Assembly (NCBI RefSeq): GCF_030818075.1
Contig: NZ_JAUSZZ010000001.1
Coordinates: 3,534,001-3,598,000 of the forward strand
Source: Microbacterium proteolyticum
GTDB lineage: Bacteria; Actinomycetota; Actinomycetes; Actinomycetales; Microbacteriaceae
Direction of reading: 5' to 3'
Length of the DNA: 64,000 bases
Of the stretch, positions 43,154 to 52,008 are shown piece by piece; the first letter of the stretch is position 1, and the number at the start of each line of letters is the position of its first letter. The notes under the pieces were generated by a model, which saw only the letters and a list, made by a program, of their open reading frames with translations, did no database searches and was not told where the DNA came from. Position numbers and translations under genes: made by a program.

Positions 43154-44670
43154 GCGGCGACTCCTTCGTTCTGGGGCGCTTCGCCGGCCATCATGAGGCC
43201 CAGCACGTCGCGCGAGGTGTCGCCGGGGACGATGCCGACGACCCGGCCCCGGTACATCACCATGATCCGGTCGGCGAGCGCGGTGACCTCGTCGAGCTCG
43301 GTCGAGACGACGATGACCGGGACGCCTGCGTCGCGGGTCTCGACGACGCGCTTGTGGATGAACTCGATCGAGCCCACGTCGACGCCGCGAGTGGGCTGGG
43401 CGGCGACGAAGAGTCGAAGGTCGCGGCTCAGCTCGCGGGCGAGCACCACCTTCTGCTGGTTACCCCCCGAGAGGCGTCCGACGGGCGTCTCGATGGAGGG
43501 GGTGCGCACGTCGAACTCGGCGACCTTGTCGCGAGCGAAGGCTGCGAGCGTGCTCAGCTGCAGTGCGCCGCTCTTGACGAAGGGCGCGCCGTCCGCCCGG
43601 TCGAGCATGAGGTTCTCCGCGATCGAGAACTCCCCCACCAGGCCGTCCTCCTTGCGGTCCTCGGGGACGAACCCGACGCCGGCGTCCAGCACCGCGCGCA
43701 CCGACGACCCGTTCAGTTCCGTCCCGTCGAGCACGATCGAGCCCTCCACGCGTTCCTGCAGACCCACCAACGCCTCGGTGAGCTCGGTCTGACCGTTGCC
43801 CTGCACGCCGGCGATCGCGAGCACTTCCCCGCGACGCACGTCGAAGCTGACGTCGTTGACGACGACCTGGCCGATCGCGTCGACGACCGTCAGCCCGGTG
43901 ACCGACAGCCCCACCTCGCCGAGGGTGGGCGCATCCTTCTGCACGGTGAGTTCGACCGCACGGCCGACCATGAGCGAAGCGAGCTCGGCGTTCGATGCGG
44001 TGGGCTCGGCTTCGCCGACCACCTTGCCCAGACGGATGACGGTGATGCGGTCCGCGACCTCGCGGACCTCGCGCAGCTTGTGCGTGATGAAGACGATGGA
44101 GGTGCCGGCGGCCTTGAGCTGGCGCATGATCGCCATGAGCTCGTCGGTCTCCTGCGGGGTCAGCACGGCGGTCGGCTCGTCGAAGACGAGCACCTTCGCA
44201 TCGCGCGAGAGCGCCTTGATGATCTCGACGCGCTGCTGCACGCCGACCGGCAGGTCGTCGACGAGCGCGTCGGGGTCGACGTCGAACCCGAAGCGGTCGG
44301 AGATCTCCCTCACCTTCGCCCGCGCGGCGTTCAGGTCGAGCCGCCCCCCGAAGGTGGTGGGCTCGTGGCCGAGCATGACGTTCTCGGCGACGGTGAAGAC
44401 GGGGATGAGCATGAAGTGCTGATGGACCATGCCGATGCCCGCACGCATCGCATCGCCCGGACCGGCGAAGTGCTGCACCGTGTCGTTCAGCAGGATCTCG
44501 CCGCCGTCGGCCTGATAGAGGCCGTAGAGCACGTTCATCAGGGTCGACTTGCCGGCACCGTTCTCACCGAGCAGGCAGTGGATCTCGCCCGCCTCCACCG
44601 TGAGGTCGATGTGGTCGTTCGCCACCAGGGATCCGAAGGTTTTCGTGATCCCGCGGAGTTCGAGCTTCAT
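43150..44670 (-). CDS. Nucleoside ABC transporter ATPase (double ATPase domain)
   Basis: A 506-residue protein with two ATPase domains, as in RbsA/MglA/YufO. Domain 1 has Walker A GENGAGKST (about residues 36-44) and Walker B VLVFDEPTAVL. Domain 2 has a degenerate Walker A (GVQGNGQTEL) and the signature LSGGNQQKVVLARELS. Together with two permeases and the lipoprotein at 44826-45932 it forms a purine/pyrimidine nucleoside importer. Confidence 0.92.
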   Translation of the reverse strand: MKLELRGITKTFGSLVANDHIDLTVEAGEIHCLLGENGAGKSTLMNVLYGLYQADGGEILLNDTVQHFAGPGDAMRAGIGMVHQHFMLIPVFTVAENVMLGHEPTTFGGRLDLNAARAKVREISDRFGFDVDPDALVDDLPVGVQQRVEIIKALSRDAKVLVFDEPTAVLTPQETDELMAIMRQLKAAGTSIVFITHKLREVREVADRITVIRLGKVVGEAEPTASNAELASLMVGRAVELTVQKDAPTLGEVGLSVTGLTVVDAIGQVVVNDVSFDVRRGEVLAIAGVQGNGQTELTEALVGLQERVEGSIVLDGTELNGSSVRAVLDAGVGFVPEDRKEDGLVGEFSIAENLMLDRADGAPFVKSGALQLSTLAAFARDKVAEFDVRTPSIETPVGRLSGGNQQKVVLARELSRDLRLFVAAQPTRGVDVGSIEFIHKRVVETRDAGVPVIVVSTELDEVTALADRIMVMYRGRVVGIVPGDTSRDVLGLMMAGEAPQNEGVAA

Positions 44671-44781
44671 GTTCCCGATCCTAAGTTCTCGACGCCCGAC
44701 GCGGCAGGCGTCCGGCGGGACGGGCCGCTTCGCGAGCGGACCCGATCACGGGCGGGCTGATCATCACCGCCCATAAAGGCA

Positions 44782-44809
44782 GGGGAGGCCGGCAACCGCC
44801 GACCTCCCC
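44782..44809 (-). terminator. Hairpin downstream of the BMP lipoprotein gene
   Basis: GGGGAGGCCGGC (44782-44793) pairs with GCCGACCTCCCC (44798-44809) with one mismatch and a 4-base loop. It lies 17 bases past the lipoprotein stop and before the ATPase gene, so it may reduce read-through and favour abundant binding protein. Confidence 0.6.
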
Positions 44810-44825
44810 CGAGGTGGTGCCGAGA

Positions 44826-45932
44826 TCAGCCGGCGAGGTAGGACTCGACGGCGATCGAGCCGTCGATGATCTGCGTCTTGAGCTCGTCGATCTTGCTCGT
44901 CAGGTCGGCGGGAACCCGGTCGGACCAGTCGTGGTACGGCGCGAGGCCCACGCCCTCGTTCTCGAGGGTGCCGACGAAGGGAGCCGCGTCGAACTCGCCG
45001 TTGCCGGCGGCGACGATGGCGTCCTTCGTGCCGACGTCGATGCCCTTGAGGATCGAGGTCAGCAGCAGGTCGCCCACGGTGGGGTCGGTCTCGAACACGT
45101 CGGCGTCGACACCGACGAGGGCGATCTCACGACCGGCGTCGCGGATGGCGACCGCGGCCGACTGGTAGATCGGGCCGCCGACGGGCAGCAGGACGTCGAC
45201 GTTCTGGTCGATGAGCGCCTGCGCGGTCTGACGCGCGGTGTCGTTGGCCTCGAAACCGCCGGTGAACGAGCCGTCCTGCGCCGCACGGTCCCAGCCGACC
45301 ACGCGCACGCTGGTGCCGTTGTCGGTGTTGTACTTCTCGACGCCCTGCGCGAAGCCGTCCATGAAGATGCTCACGGTCGGGATGTTGAGACCGCCGAAGG
45401 TGCCGACGACGCCGGTCTGCGAGGTGCCCGCGGCGAGGTAGCCGGCGAGGTAGGCCGCCTGAGCGGTGTCGAAGATGATCGGCTTGATGTTGGGAGCGTC
45501 GGTCTGGCCGTCGAAGTCGCTGTCGACGGTGTCGTCGATCGAGACGTACTCGACATCCGCGTTGGCCGTGGCCGACTCGAGTGCGGCGGGCGCGAGAAGG
45601 AAGCCGACCGTGACGATCGTGTCGCAGCCCTGGTCGACGAGGTTCTGGAGGTTGGAGGCGTAGTCGGTCTCGGCCTGCGACTCGACCTCGATCGGGGTCT
45701 GCGAGCCGAGCTCCGCAGCGGCCTCGTCGACGCCCTCCTTGCCGAGCTGGTTGAACGACTTGTCGTCGAAGCCACCGGCGTCCGACACCATGCAGGGCAG
45801 GTAGTCGCTGGCGCCGGATGCGGCACCGCCCGACGCGCCGGTGCCCTCGGGCGCTGCACCGCAACCGGCGAGCAGCACGGTGGCGCCGATCATGGCGAGG
45901 CCGCTGATGACGGCCTTCTTCGTGGTCTTCAC
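44826..45932 (-). CDS. bmpA: BMP-family nucleoside-binding lipoprotein
   Basis: A 368-residue exported lipoprotein; the lipobox LLAGC ends at the cysteine at residue 24, followed by a Gly/Ser linker. The mature part has the PnrA/BMP features SDAGGFDDKSFNQLGKEG, TVGFLLAPAALESA, GTFGGLNIPTVSIFMDGFAQG without its end, and GVDADVFETDP. It binds nucleosides and hands them to the permeases encoded downstream. GGAGGAT precedes GTG 45932. Confidence 0.92.
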   Translation of the reverse strand: MKTTKKAVISGLAMIGATVLLAGCGAAPEGTGASGGAASGASDYLPCMVSDAGGFDDKSFNQLGKEGVDEAAAELGSQTPIEVESQAETDYASNLQNLVDQGCDTIVTVGFLLAPAALESATANADVEYVSIDDTVDSDFDGQTDAPNIKPIIFDTAQAAYLAGYLAAGTSQTGVVGTFGGLNIPTVSIFMDGFAQGVEKYNTDNGTSVRVVGWDRAAQDGSFTGGFEANDTARQTAQALIDQNVDVLLPVGGPIYQSAAVAIRDAGREIALVGVDADVFETDPTVGDLLLTSILKGIDVGTKDAIVAAGNGEFDAAPFVGTLENEGVGLAPYHDWSDRVPADLTSKIDELKTQIIDGSIAVESYLAG

Positions 45933-45980
45933 GAATGATCCTCCAAGACGGATGCCCCCAACGGGTTCGGGGGACGATCC

Positions 45981-46002
45981 CGTCACGTTACCTACTGTGA
46001 CG
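45981..46002. promoter_or_regulatory. Inverted repeat upstream of bmpA
   Basis: CGTCAC (45981-45986) and GTGACG (45997-46002) flank a 10-base spacer containing GTTACCTACT, about 50 bases before the bmpA start. It could be an operator for the nucleoside operon. Confidence 0.4.
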
Positions 46003-46150
46003 GCGCCCCCACGACCGGTGCCGTGCCATACGCAGCAATGGTTACAAAGCCGCAATCTCGTTTACACGCCGGCAATCCCACGTCACGTCGATGCCACGTC
46101 GGGAGAAACCGGATGCCGCATTCCCCGGCACCCGGTCTCACTCGCCAGGC

Positions 46151-47269
46151 TCAGAGGACGTCGCCGCGACCGGTGAGCTTCAACGCATCGACGACACCCT
46201 TGACGCGCTGGGCGTTCTCGGTCGTGGTGACCAGGAGGGCGTCGGGGGTGTCGACCACGACGATGTCGCGCACGCCGATGAGGCTGATGACGCGCTTGGT
46301 CTGCGAGACGACGATGCCGCTGGAGGCGTCGGAGAGCACGCGGGCGTCCTCGCCGAGGATGGCGAGCTCGTTGCGCCCCCCGCCGGAGTTGAGCTTCGAC
46401 AGGCTCGCGAAGTCTCCCACGTCGTCCCAGTCGAAGTGCCCGGGAATGACGGCGAGACGGCCCTTCTCGGCAGCCGGCTCGGCGACCGAGTAATCGATGG
46501 CGATCTTCTTCAGACCCGGCCAGATGCGGTCGACCGCGGGGCCGCGACGGTCGCGGTCGTCCCAGGCCTCGGCGAGCTCGATCAGCCCGGCATGCAGCTC
46601 CGGCTCGTTCACGGCGAGCTCGGCGAGCAGCACGTCGGCGCGGGTGATGAACATGCCGGCGTTCCAGAGATAGGACCGGTCGGCGAAGTACTGCTTGGCC
46701 GTGTCGAGGTCGGGCTTCTCCACGAATCGCTCGACCATGTAGGCCTCGGGAGCGCCGTCGACGATGAGCTCGCCGGACTGCTTGATGTAGCCGAAGCCCA
46801 CCGAGGGCTCGGCCGGCTGGATGCCGATGGTGCAGATGTATCCCTCGCGCGCCACGGCCGCCGCCTGGCGCACCGCGAACTCGAACTGCCGCGTCTGACG
46901 GATGACGTGGTCGGCCGCGAACGAACCGATGATCACGTCGGGCTCGCGGCGCACCAGGATGGCCGCCGCGAGGCCGATGGCCGCCGACGAGTCGCGCGGC
47001 TCGGACTCGAGGAAGACGTTGTGATCGGGCACGCCCGGCAGCTCGCGCTCGACGGCGGCCCGGTGGGCGCGACCCGTCACGACGGCGATGCGCCCCTCGC
47101 CGGAGAGCGGGGCGAGCCGGTCCCACGTGTCGCGCAGCAGCGTCTGCCCCGAGCCGGTGAGATCGTGGAGGAACTTGGGGGCGTCCGCCCGCGAAAGCGG
47201 CCAGAGGCGGCTGCCGATCCCCCCGGCGGGGATCACGGCGTAGAAGTCGTCGATAGCGGGATCAGCCAT
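46151..47269 (-). CDS. manC: Mannose-1-phosphate guanylyltransferase
   Basis: A 372-residue nucleotidyltransferase that makes GDP-mannose for glycans and glycolipids. The N terminus has AVIPAGGIGSRLWPLSRADAPKF in shorter terms PAGGIGSRLWPLSR and a lysine following, the pyrophosphorylase signature. Other family segments are SFAADHVI, GFGYIKQSG, VERFVEKPD, YLWNAGMFI and IDYSVAEPA, and GHFDWDDVGD near residue 290. The C-terminal isomerase domain of bifunctional enzymes is absent. ATG 47269 has TAGGGT seven bases upstream. Confidence 0.93.
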   Translation of the reverse strand: MADPAIDDFYAVIPAGGIGSRLWPLSRADAPKFLHDLTGSGQTLLRDTWDRLAPLSGEGRIAVVTGRAHRAAVERELPGVPDHNVFLESEPRDSSAAIGLAAAILVRREPDVIIGSFAADHVIRQTRQFEFAVRQAAAVAREGYICTIGIQPAEPSVGFGYIKQSGELIVDGAPEAYMVERFVEKPDLDTAKQYFADRSYLWNAGMFITRADVLLAELAVNEPELHAGLIELAEAWDDRDRRGPAVDRIWPGLKKIAIDYSVAEPAAEKGRLAVIPGHFDWDDVGDFASLSKLNSGGGRNELAILGEDARVLSDASSGIVVSQTKRVISLIGVRDIVVVDTPDALLVTTTENAQRVKGVVDALKLTGRGDVL

Positions 47270-47276
47270 GGGACCG

Positions 47277-47282
47277 ACCCTA
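47277..47282 (-). promoter_or_regulatory. Putative -10 element of manC
   Basis: TAGGGT ends seven bases before ATG 47269, consistent with a leaderless mRNA. Confidence 0.45.
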
Positions 47283-47348
47283 CTGGTCGCGGCGGCGTCC
47301 GCCTGGATTCGAGCCCTCACCGCGGCAGGACACGACGGCATCCGGATA

Positions 47349-47381
47349 TCTCGATATCGAGAGAGTCTTAGGCCGCCCTAA
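47349..47381. promoter_or_regulatory. Two palindromes upstream of sdhC
   Basis: TCTCGATATCGAGA (47349-47362) is a perfect 14-bp palindrome. Six bases on, TTAGGCCGCCCTAA (47368-47381) is an inverted repeat with TTAGG/CCTAA arms. Both lie about 100-135 bases before sdhC, in the divergent manC-sdhC region, and are good operator candidates. I cannot assign the regulator. Confidence 0.55.
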
Positions 47382-47482
47382 TCCCTGCCGTTCATAGGCC
47401 GGACGTAGTATTCAAAGGCGCCCGTGTGACGCTCGGGGCCCGTGCGGGTCCCCAACACCGTGTTCGATCAGGGAGGACGACC

Positions 47483-47917
47483 GTGTCAGCACCAGCACGC
47501 GCCACACCGTCGGTGAAAGAGACGACGTCGAAGAGGCCGCGCGGCACGCTCTACCGCGGTCGCGAGGGAATGTGGTCGTGGGTCCTGCACCGCATCACCG
47601 GTGTGGCGATCTTCTTCTTCCTCCTCGTGCACATCCTGGACACGGCTCTCATCCGCGTCTCCCCCGAGGCGTACGACGCCGTCATCGGCACCTACAAGAA
47701 CCCGATCATGGGTCTCGGCGAGGTGGCCCTGGTCGGCGCCATCGCTTATCACGCGTTCAACGGCCTGCGCATCATCCTCGTCGACTTCTGGCCGTGGGCC
47801 ACGCGTCACCAGCGTCAGCTGTGGTGGGGCGTCCTCGGGCTCTGGGTGGTCACGATGCTCGGCTTCACCCCCCGCCACCTGATCAACGTCTTCAGCGCCG
47901 TCACCGGGAGCCACTGA
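47483..47917 (+). CDS. sdhC: Succinate dehydrogenase cytochrome b556 subunit SdhC
   Basis: A 144-residue membrane anchor with three hydrophobic segments (about residues 35-55, 73-95 and 110-130). HRITGVAIFFFLLVH holds a conserved histidine region, and GAIAYHAFNGLRIIL holds a probable haem ligand. GGGAGGACGACC precedes GTG 47483. Overlap with sdhD by one base (TGATG). Confidence 0.92.
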   Translation: MSAPARATPSVKETTSKRPRGTLYRGREGMWSWVLHRITGVAIFFFLLVHILDTALIRVSPEAYDAVIGTYKNPIMGLGEVALVGAIAYHAFNGLRIILVDFWPWATRHQRQLWWGVLGLWVVTMLGFTPRHLINVFSAVTGSH

Positions 47918-48375
47918 TGTCCGTCGCCCAAGAAGCCGCAACCATCCCCGCCCCCCGCACGCCCAGCGTGCGCAAGAAGGGCTCCAATCTCGAGAAGTGG
48001 GGCTGGATCTACATGCGCGCCTCCGGCGTGCTGCTGATCGTCCTCATCTTCGGGCACCTGTTCGTCAACCTGATGACGGGCGACGGCATCCACCAGATCG
48101 ACTTCGCGTTCGTCGCGGGCAAGCTCGCTTCGCCCTTCTGGCAGTGGTGGGACGTGCTGATGCTGTGGCTCGCCCTCATCCACGGCGCCAACGGCATGCG
48201 CACGATCGTGAACGACTACGTCACGAACGCGAAGATCCGCACGATCCTCGTCGGCTCGCTGTGGGTCTCGGCCGGATTCCTGATCCTCCTCGGCACCCTC
48301 GTCGTCTTCACGTTCGACCCCTGCCTCGGTGTCACCGAGAGCAGCTCCCTGTGGGACGTGTGCCAGGCGGCGTGA
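47917..48375 (+). CDS. sdhD: Succinate dehydrogenase membrane anchor SdhD
   Basis: A 152-residue second anchor with three hydrophobic segments. [19 protein letters not shown] and [16 protein letters not shown] are typical of the actinobacterial subunit, the histidines being candidate haem/quinone ligands. With SdhC it binds quinone and passes electrons from SdhB. Confidence 0.9.
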   Translation: MSVAQEAATIPAPRTPSVRKKGSNLEKWGWIYMRASGVLLIVLIFGHLFVNLMTGDGIHQIDFAFVAGKLASPFWQWWDVLMLWLALIHGANGMRTIVNDYVTNAKIRTILVGSLWVSAGFLILLGTLVVFTFDPCLGVTESSSLWDVCQAA

Positions 48376-48421
48376 GCCGGCGGCATCCCTTCCTTCCCCT
48401 GACAGCAGAGGTATCGCACAC

Positions 48422-50251
48422 GTGAGCACTCAGACTTCCTCGGACTCGATCGTCAAGGACGGCGTCCACTACCACCAGTTCGACGTGGTCATCGTCGGCG
48501 CCGGCGGTGCGGGCATGCGCGCGGCCATCGAGGCCGGTCCCGGCGCGAAGACCGCCGTCATCTCCAAGCTCTACCCCACCCGCTCGCACACCGGTGCGGC
48601 GCAGGGCGGCATGGCGGCGGCGCTCGCCAACGTCGAAGAGGACTCGTGGGAGTGGCACACCTTCGACACCATCAAGGGCGGCGACTACCTCGTCGACCAG
48701 GATGCCGCGGAGATCCTCGCCAAAGAGGCGATCGACGCCGTCATCGACCTCGAGAACATGGGCCTGCCGTTCAACCGCACGCCCGAGGGCAAGATCGACC
48801 AGCGCCGCTTCGGCGGCCACACGGCCGATCACGGCAAGACCCCCGTGCGCCGCGCGTGCTACGCCGCCGACCGTACGGGTCACATGATCCTGCAGACGCT
48901 GTTCCAGAACTGCGTCAAGCTCGGCATCAACTTCTTCAACGAGTTCTACGTGCTCGACCTCATCACGGTGAAGGATGCCGCGGGCAAGACGCAGGTCGCC
49001 GGCGTCGTCGCCTACGACCTCGCCACCGGCGAGCTGCACGTGTTCCAGTCGAAGGCCGTCGTCTTCGCGACCGGCGGCTTCGGCAAGATCTTCAAGACCA
49101 CCTCGAACGCCCACACCCTCACCGGTGACGGCGTCGGCATCGTGTGGCGCAAGGGTCTGCCGCTGGAGGACATGGAGTTCTTCCAGTTCCACCCCACCGG
49201 GCTCGCGGGTCTCGGCATCCTGCTCACCGAGGGTGCCCGCGGTGAGGGCGCGATCCTGCGCAACGCCAGCGGTGAGCGCTTCATGGAGCGCTACGCCCCC
49301 ACCATCAAGGACCTCGCGCCCCGCGACATCGTCGCCCGCTGCATGGTGCAGGAGGTGGCCGAGGGCCGCGGCGCCGGCCCCCACCGCGACTACGTGCTGC
49401 TGGACTGCACGCACCTGGGCGCCGAGGTTCTCGAGACCAAGCTCCCCGACATCACCGAATTCGCGCGCACCTACCTCGGTGTCGACCCGGTCGTCGAGCC
49501 GGTGCCCGTCATGCCGACCGCGCACTACGCGATGGGCGGCATCCCCACCAACATCAAGGCCGAGGTGCTCGCCGACAACGACACCGTCGTTCCGGGCCTC
49601 TACGCCGCCGGCGAGTGCGCGTGCGTTTCGGTGCACGGCTCCAACCGCCTCGGCACCAACTCGCTGCTCGACATCAACGTCTTCGGCAAGCGCGCCGGCC
49701 GCAACGCCGTCGAGTACGTCAAGACGGCCGACTTCGTGCCGCTGCCCGAAGACCCCGCCGCCGAGGTGCGCGGCCTCATCGAGGGCCTGCGCAACAACAG
49801 CGGCACCGAGCGCATCGCGGTGCTGCGCAAGACCCTGCAGGACGAGATGGACAAGGGCGCGCAGGTGTTCCGCACGCACGAGTCCCTCGCCCACGTCATG
49901 GATGTGATCGCCGACCTGCGAGAGCGCTACAAGAACATCCACGTCGACGACAAGGGCAAGCGGTTCAACACCGACCTGCTCGAGGCCGTCGAACTCGGCT
50001 TCCTGCTCGACCTCGCCGAGGTCGTCGTCTACTCGGCGCAGAACCGCGAAGAGAGCCGTGGCGGTCACATGCGCGACGACTTCCCCACGCGCGACGACGA
50101 GAAGTACATGCAGCACACCATGGCGTACCTGTCGGGAGACCCCCACTCGTCGCACCCGGCCGATCACATCGAGCTCGGCTGGAAGCCCGTGGTCTTCACC
50201 AAGAACGAGGCGGGCGAATTGCGCTACCCGCCGCTGGAGAGGAAGTACTGA
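48422..50251 (+). CDS. sdhA: Succinate dehydrogenase flavoprotein subunit SdhA
   Basis: A 609-residue catalytic subunit oxidising succinate to fumarate. FAD fold [18 protein letters not shown] near residue 22; covalent-FAD histidine in [14 protein letters not shown] (about 56); active-site regions [27 protein letters not shown] and [20 protein letters not shown] 48422 follows AGAGGT at a rather long spacing. It ends one base before the sdhB ATG context (TGAGATG). Confidence 0.95.
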   Translation: MSTQTSSDSIVKDGVHYHQFDVVIVGAGGAGMRAAIEAGPGAKTAVISKLYPTRSHTGAAQGGMAAALANVEEDSWEWHTFDTIKGGDYLVDQDAAEILAKEAIDAVIDLENMGLPFNRTPEGKIDQRRFGGHTADHGKTPVRRACYAADRTGHMILQTLFQNCVKLGINFFNEFYVLDLITVKDAAGKTQVAGVVAYDLATGELHVFQSKAVVFATGGFGKIFKTTSNAHTLTGDGVGIVWRKGLPLEDMEFFQFHPTGLAGLGILLTEGARGEGAILRNASGERFMERYAPTIKDLAPRDIVARCMVQEVAEGRGAGPHRDYVLLDCTHLGAEVLETKLPDITEFARTYLGVDPVVEPVPVMPTAHYAMGGIPTNIKAEVLADNDTVVPGLYAAGECACVSVHGSNRLGTNSLLDINVFGKRAGRNAVEYVKTADFVPLPEDPAAEVRGLIEGLRNNSGTERIAVLRKTLQDEMDKGAQVFRTHESLAHVMDVIADLRERYKNIHVDDKGKRFNTDLLEAVELGFLLDLAEVVVYSAQNREESRGGHMRDDFPTRDDEKYMQHTMAYLSGDPHSSHPADHIELGWKPVVFTKNEAGELRYPPLERKY

Positions 50252-50252
50252 G

Positions 50253-51059
50253 ATGGCATCCACCGCCCTTCGACAGGCTCAGGGACCCGAGACCTCAGTG
50301 GACACCTCGGACGAGATCGAGCAGGCTCCCGCCGACACCGGCATCCAGTCGTTCCTCGTCACCTTCAACATCCGCCGCTTCGACCCCGAGGTCGACGACG
50401 AGCCCCGGTGGGTCGACTACGACGTGGAGCTGTACTCCACCGACCGCGTTCTCGACGCGCTGCACAAGATCAAGTGGGAGACCGACGGCTCGCTGTCGTT
50501 CCGCCGCTCGTGCGCGCACGGCATCTGCGGATCGGATGCCATGCGCATCAACGGCCGTAACCGCCTGGCCTGCAAGACGCTGATCAAGGATCTCGACATC
50601 TCGCAGCCGATCTACGTCGAGGCGATCAAGGGCCTGCCGCTGGAGAAAGACCTCATCGTCGACATGGAGCCGTTCTTCGCCTCCTACCGCGAGGTGCAGC
50701 CGTTCCTCATCGCGAACTCCAAGCCGGAGCCGGGCAAGGAGCGCGTGCAGTCGATCGTCGACCGCGAGGTCTTCGACGACACCACCAAGTGCATCCTGTG
50801 CGCCGCGTGCACCTCGTCGTGCCCGGTGTTCTGGACCGACGGGCAGTACTTCGGCCCCGCCGCGATCGTCAACGCGCACCGCTTCATCTTCGACTCGCGC
50901 GACGACGCGGGCGATGTGCGTCTCGACATCCTCAACGACAAAGAGGGCGTGTGGCGCTGCCGGACGACCTTCAACTGCACCGAGGCGTGCCCCCGCGGCA
51001 TCGAGGTCACCAAGGCCATCGCCGAGGTCAAGCAGGCCGTCCTGCGCGGCGGTCGCTGA
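50253..51059 (+). CDS. sdhB: Succinate dehydrogenase iron-sulfur subunit SdhB
   Basis: A 268-residue protein with a plant-type [2Fe-2S] domain (CAHGICGSDAMRINGRNRLAC after SCA, i.e. SCAHGICG then NRLAC) and a C-terminal domain with CILCAACTSSCP and FNCTEACPRGIE for the [4Fe-4S] and [3Fe-4S] clusters. ATG 50253 has GGAGAGGAAG upstream, so the first residues MASTALRQAQGPETSV are translated; ALRQAQGP is encoded by a family A repeat. GTG 50298 would skip the repeat but lacks a ribosome binding site. Confidence 0.94.
   Translation: MASTALRQAQGPETSVDTSDEIEQAPADTGIQSFLVTFNIRRFDPEVDDEPRWVDYDVELYSTDRVLDALHKIKWETDGSLSFRRSCAHGICGSDAMRINGRNRLACKTLIKDLDISQPIYVEAIKGLPLEKDLIVDMEPFFASYREVQPFLIANSKPEPGKERVQSIVDREVFDDTTKCILCAACTSSCPVFWTDGQYFGPAAIVNAHRFIFDSRDDAGDVRLDILNDKEGVWRCRTTFNCTEACPRGIEVTKAIAEVKQAVLRGGR
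50266..50287 (+). repeat. Family A repeat element inside the sdhB coding start
   Basis: CCCTTCGACAGGCTCAGGG plus ACC matches the family A core seen at 371-735, 8826 and 62411. It is in frame within codons 5-12 of sdhB. Confidence 0.85.
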
Positions 51060-51164
51060 CCCTCCTCCCCTCTCGAACGGCGGGTGCGCCCGGGCTTCGG
51101 TCCCGGCGTCCCGCCGTTCGGCGTTTGCGGGGTCCCGCGCGGCCCCGGCAGCGCCGCCGCGCAG

Positions 51165-51985
51165 TGTCCGACGCCGCGGCGGCATCCACCCGGTCGCCTG
51201 CTCGCAGAAGCGTGCTTTCCGCGCAGGTTCTTGCGGGATGGATGCGAGGATCGCGCTGATCTGCGAGCGCACCACCCGCGGACGCCACTGCGCGGTACGG
51301 CGATCACCGCGCGTGCCGAGGGCACGGCATCCACGCGGTCGCCCGCCCTTCTCGCAGAAGCGCACTCTCCCCGCAGATTCCTGGCGGACGGATGCGAAAA
51401 TCGCGCCGATCTGCGAGCGTCCGCCGGCGGAAGCCACCGCGCTACGGCGGTCACCGCGCGCTGAGGGCCAGCGTCCACGCGGTCGCCAGCTCGCAGAAAT
51501 GCGTTCTCCCCGCAGATTCCTGGCGGACGGATGCGAGGAACACGCCGATCTGCGAGCGCACCACCCGCGGACGCCACGCGCGGTACGGCGATCACCCCGC
51601 GGGCTGAGGGCACGGCATCCACGCGGTCACCTGCGCGCAGAAACGCGCTCTCCTCGCAGATTCTCGGCGGACGGATGCGAAGAACGCGCCGATCTGCGAG
51701 CGCACGCTCCGCGGGCTGAGGGCACGGCATCCACGCGGTCGCCTGATCGCAGAAATGCGCTCTCCCCGCAGATTCCCGGCGGACGGATGCGAAGAACGCA
51801 CCGATCTGCGAGCGCACGCCCCGCGCGCTGAGGGCACGGCATCCACGCGGTCACCTGCGCGCAGAAACGCGCTCTCCCCGCAGATTCCTGGCGGACGGAT
51901 GCGGGGAACGCGCCGATCTGCGAGCGCACCACCCGCGGACGCCACCGCGCGGTACGGCGATCCCCGCGCGCGCTGAGGGCGGCGG
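51165..51985. repeat. Array of six palindromic units (family E)
   Basis: Inverted-repeat units begin near 51201, 51351, 51490, 51632, 51746 and 51858 (period 113-150). In the best copies CTCGCAGA is paired with TCTGCGAG about 60 bases later; inside are AGAAATGCG or AGAAACGCG, GCTCTCC and GGCGGACGGATGCGA. Conserved flanks include CGCACCACCCGCGGACGCCA. The array fills the interval between sdhB and yihY; open frames here come from the repeat, and I see no gene. Confidence 0.92.
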
Positions 51986-51996
51986 CATCCATTCAT

Positions 51997-52002
51997 TAGG
52001 CT
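51997..52002 (+). promoter_or_regulatory. Putative -10 element of leaderless yihY
   Basis: TAGGCT ends six bases before GTG 52009. Confidence 0.5.
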
Positions 52003-52008
52003 CGACGG

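Noticed and set aside
47368..47381. DtxR/IdeR iron box upstream of sdhC
   Set aside because: The TTAGG and CCTAA half-sites are separated by four bases; the known 19-bp box needs nine.
50298..51059. SdhB starting at GTG 50298
   Set aside because: It would avoid translating the repeat, but no ribosome binding site or -10-like element precedes it, while ATG 50253 has GGAGAGGAAG at suitable distance.
51165..51985. Protein-coding genes in the sdhB-yihY interval
   Set aside because: The open frames are repeats of the family E unit in different phases and have no conserved domain-like sequence.
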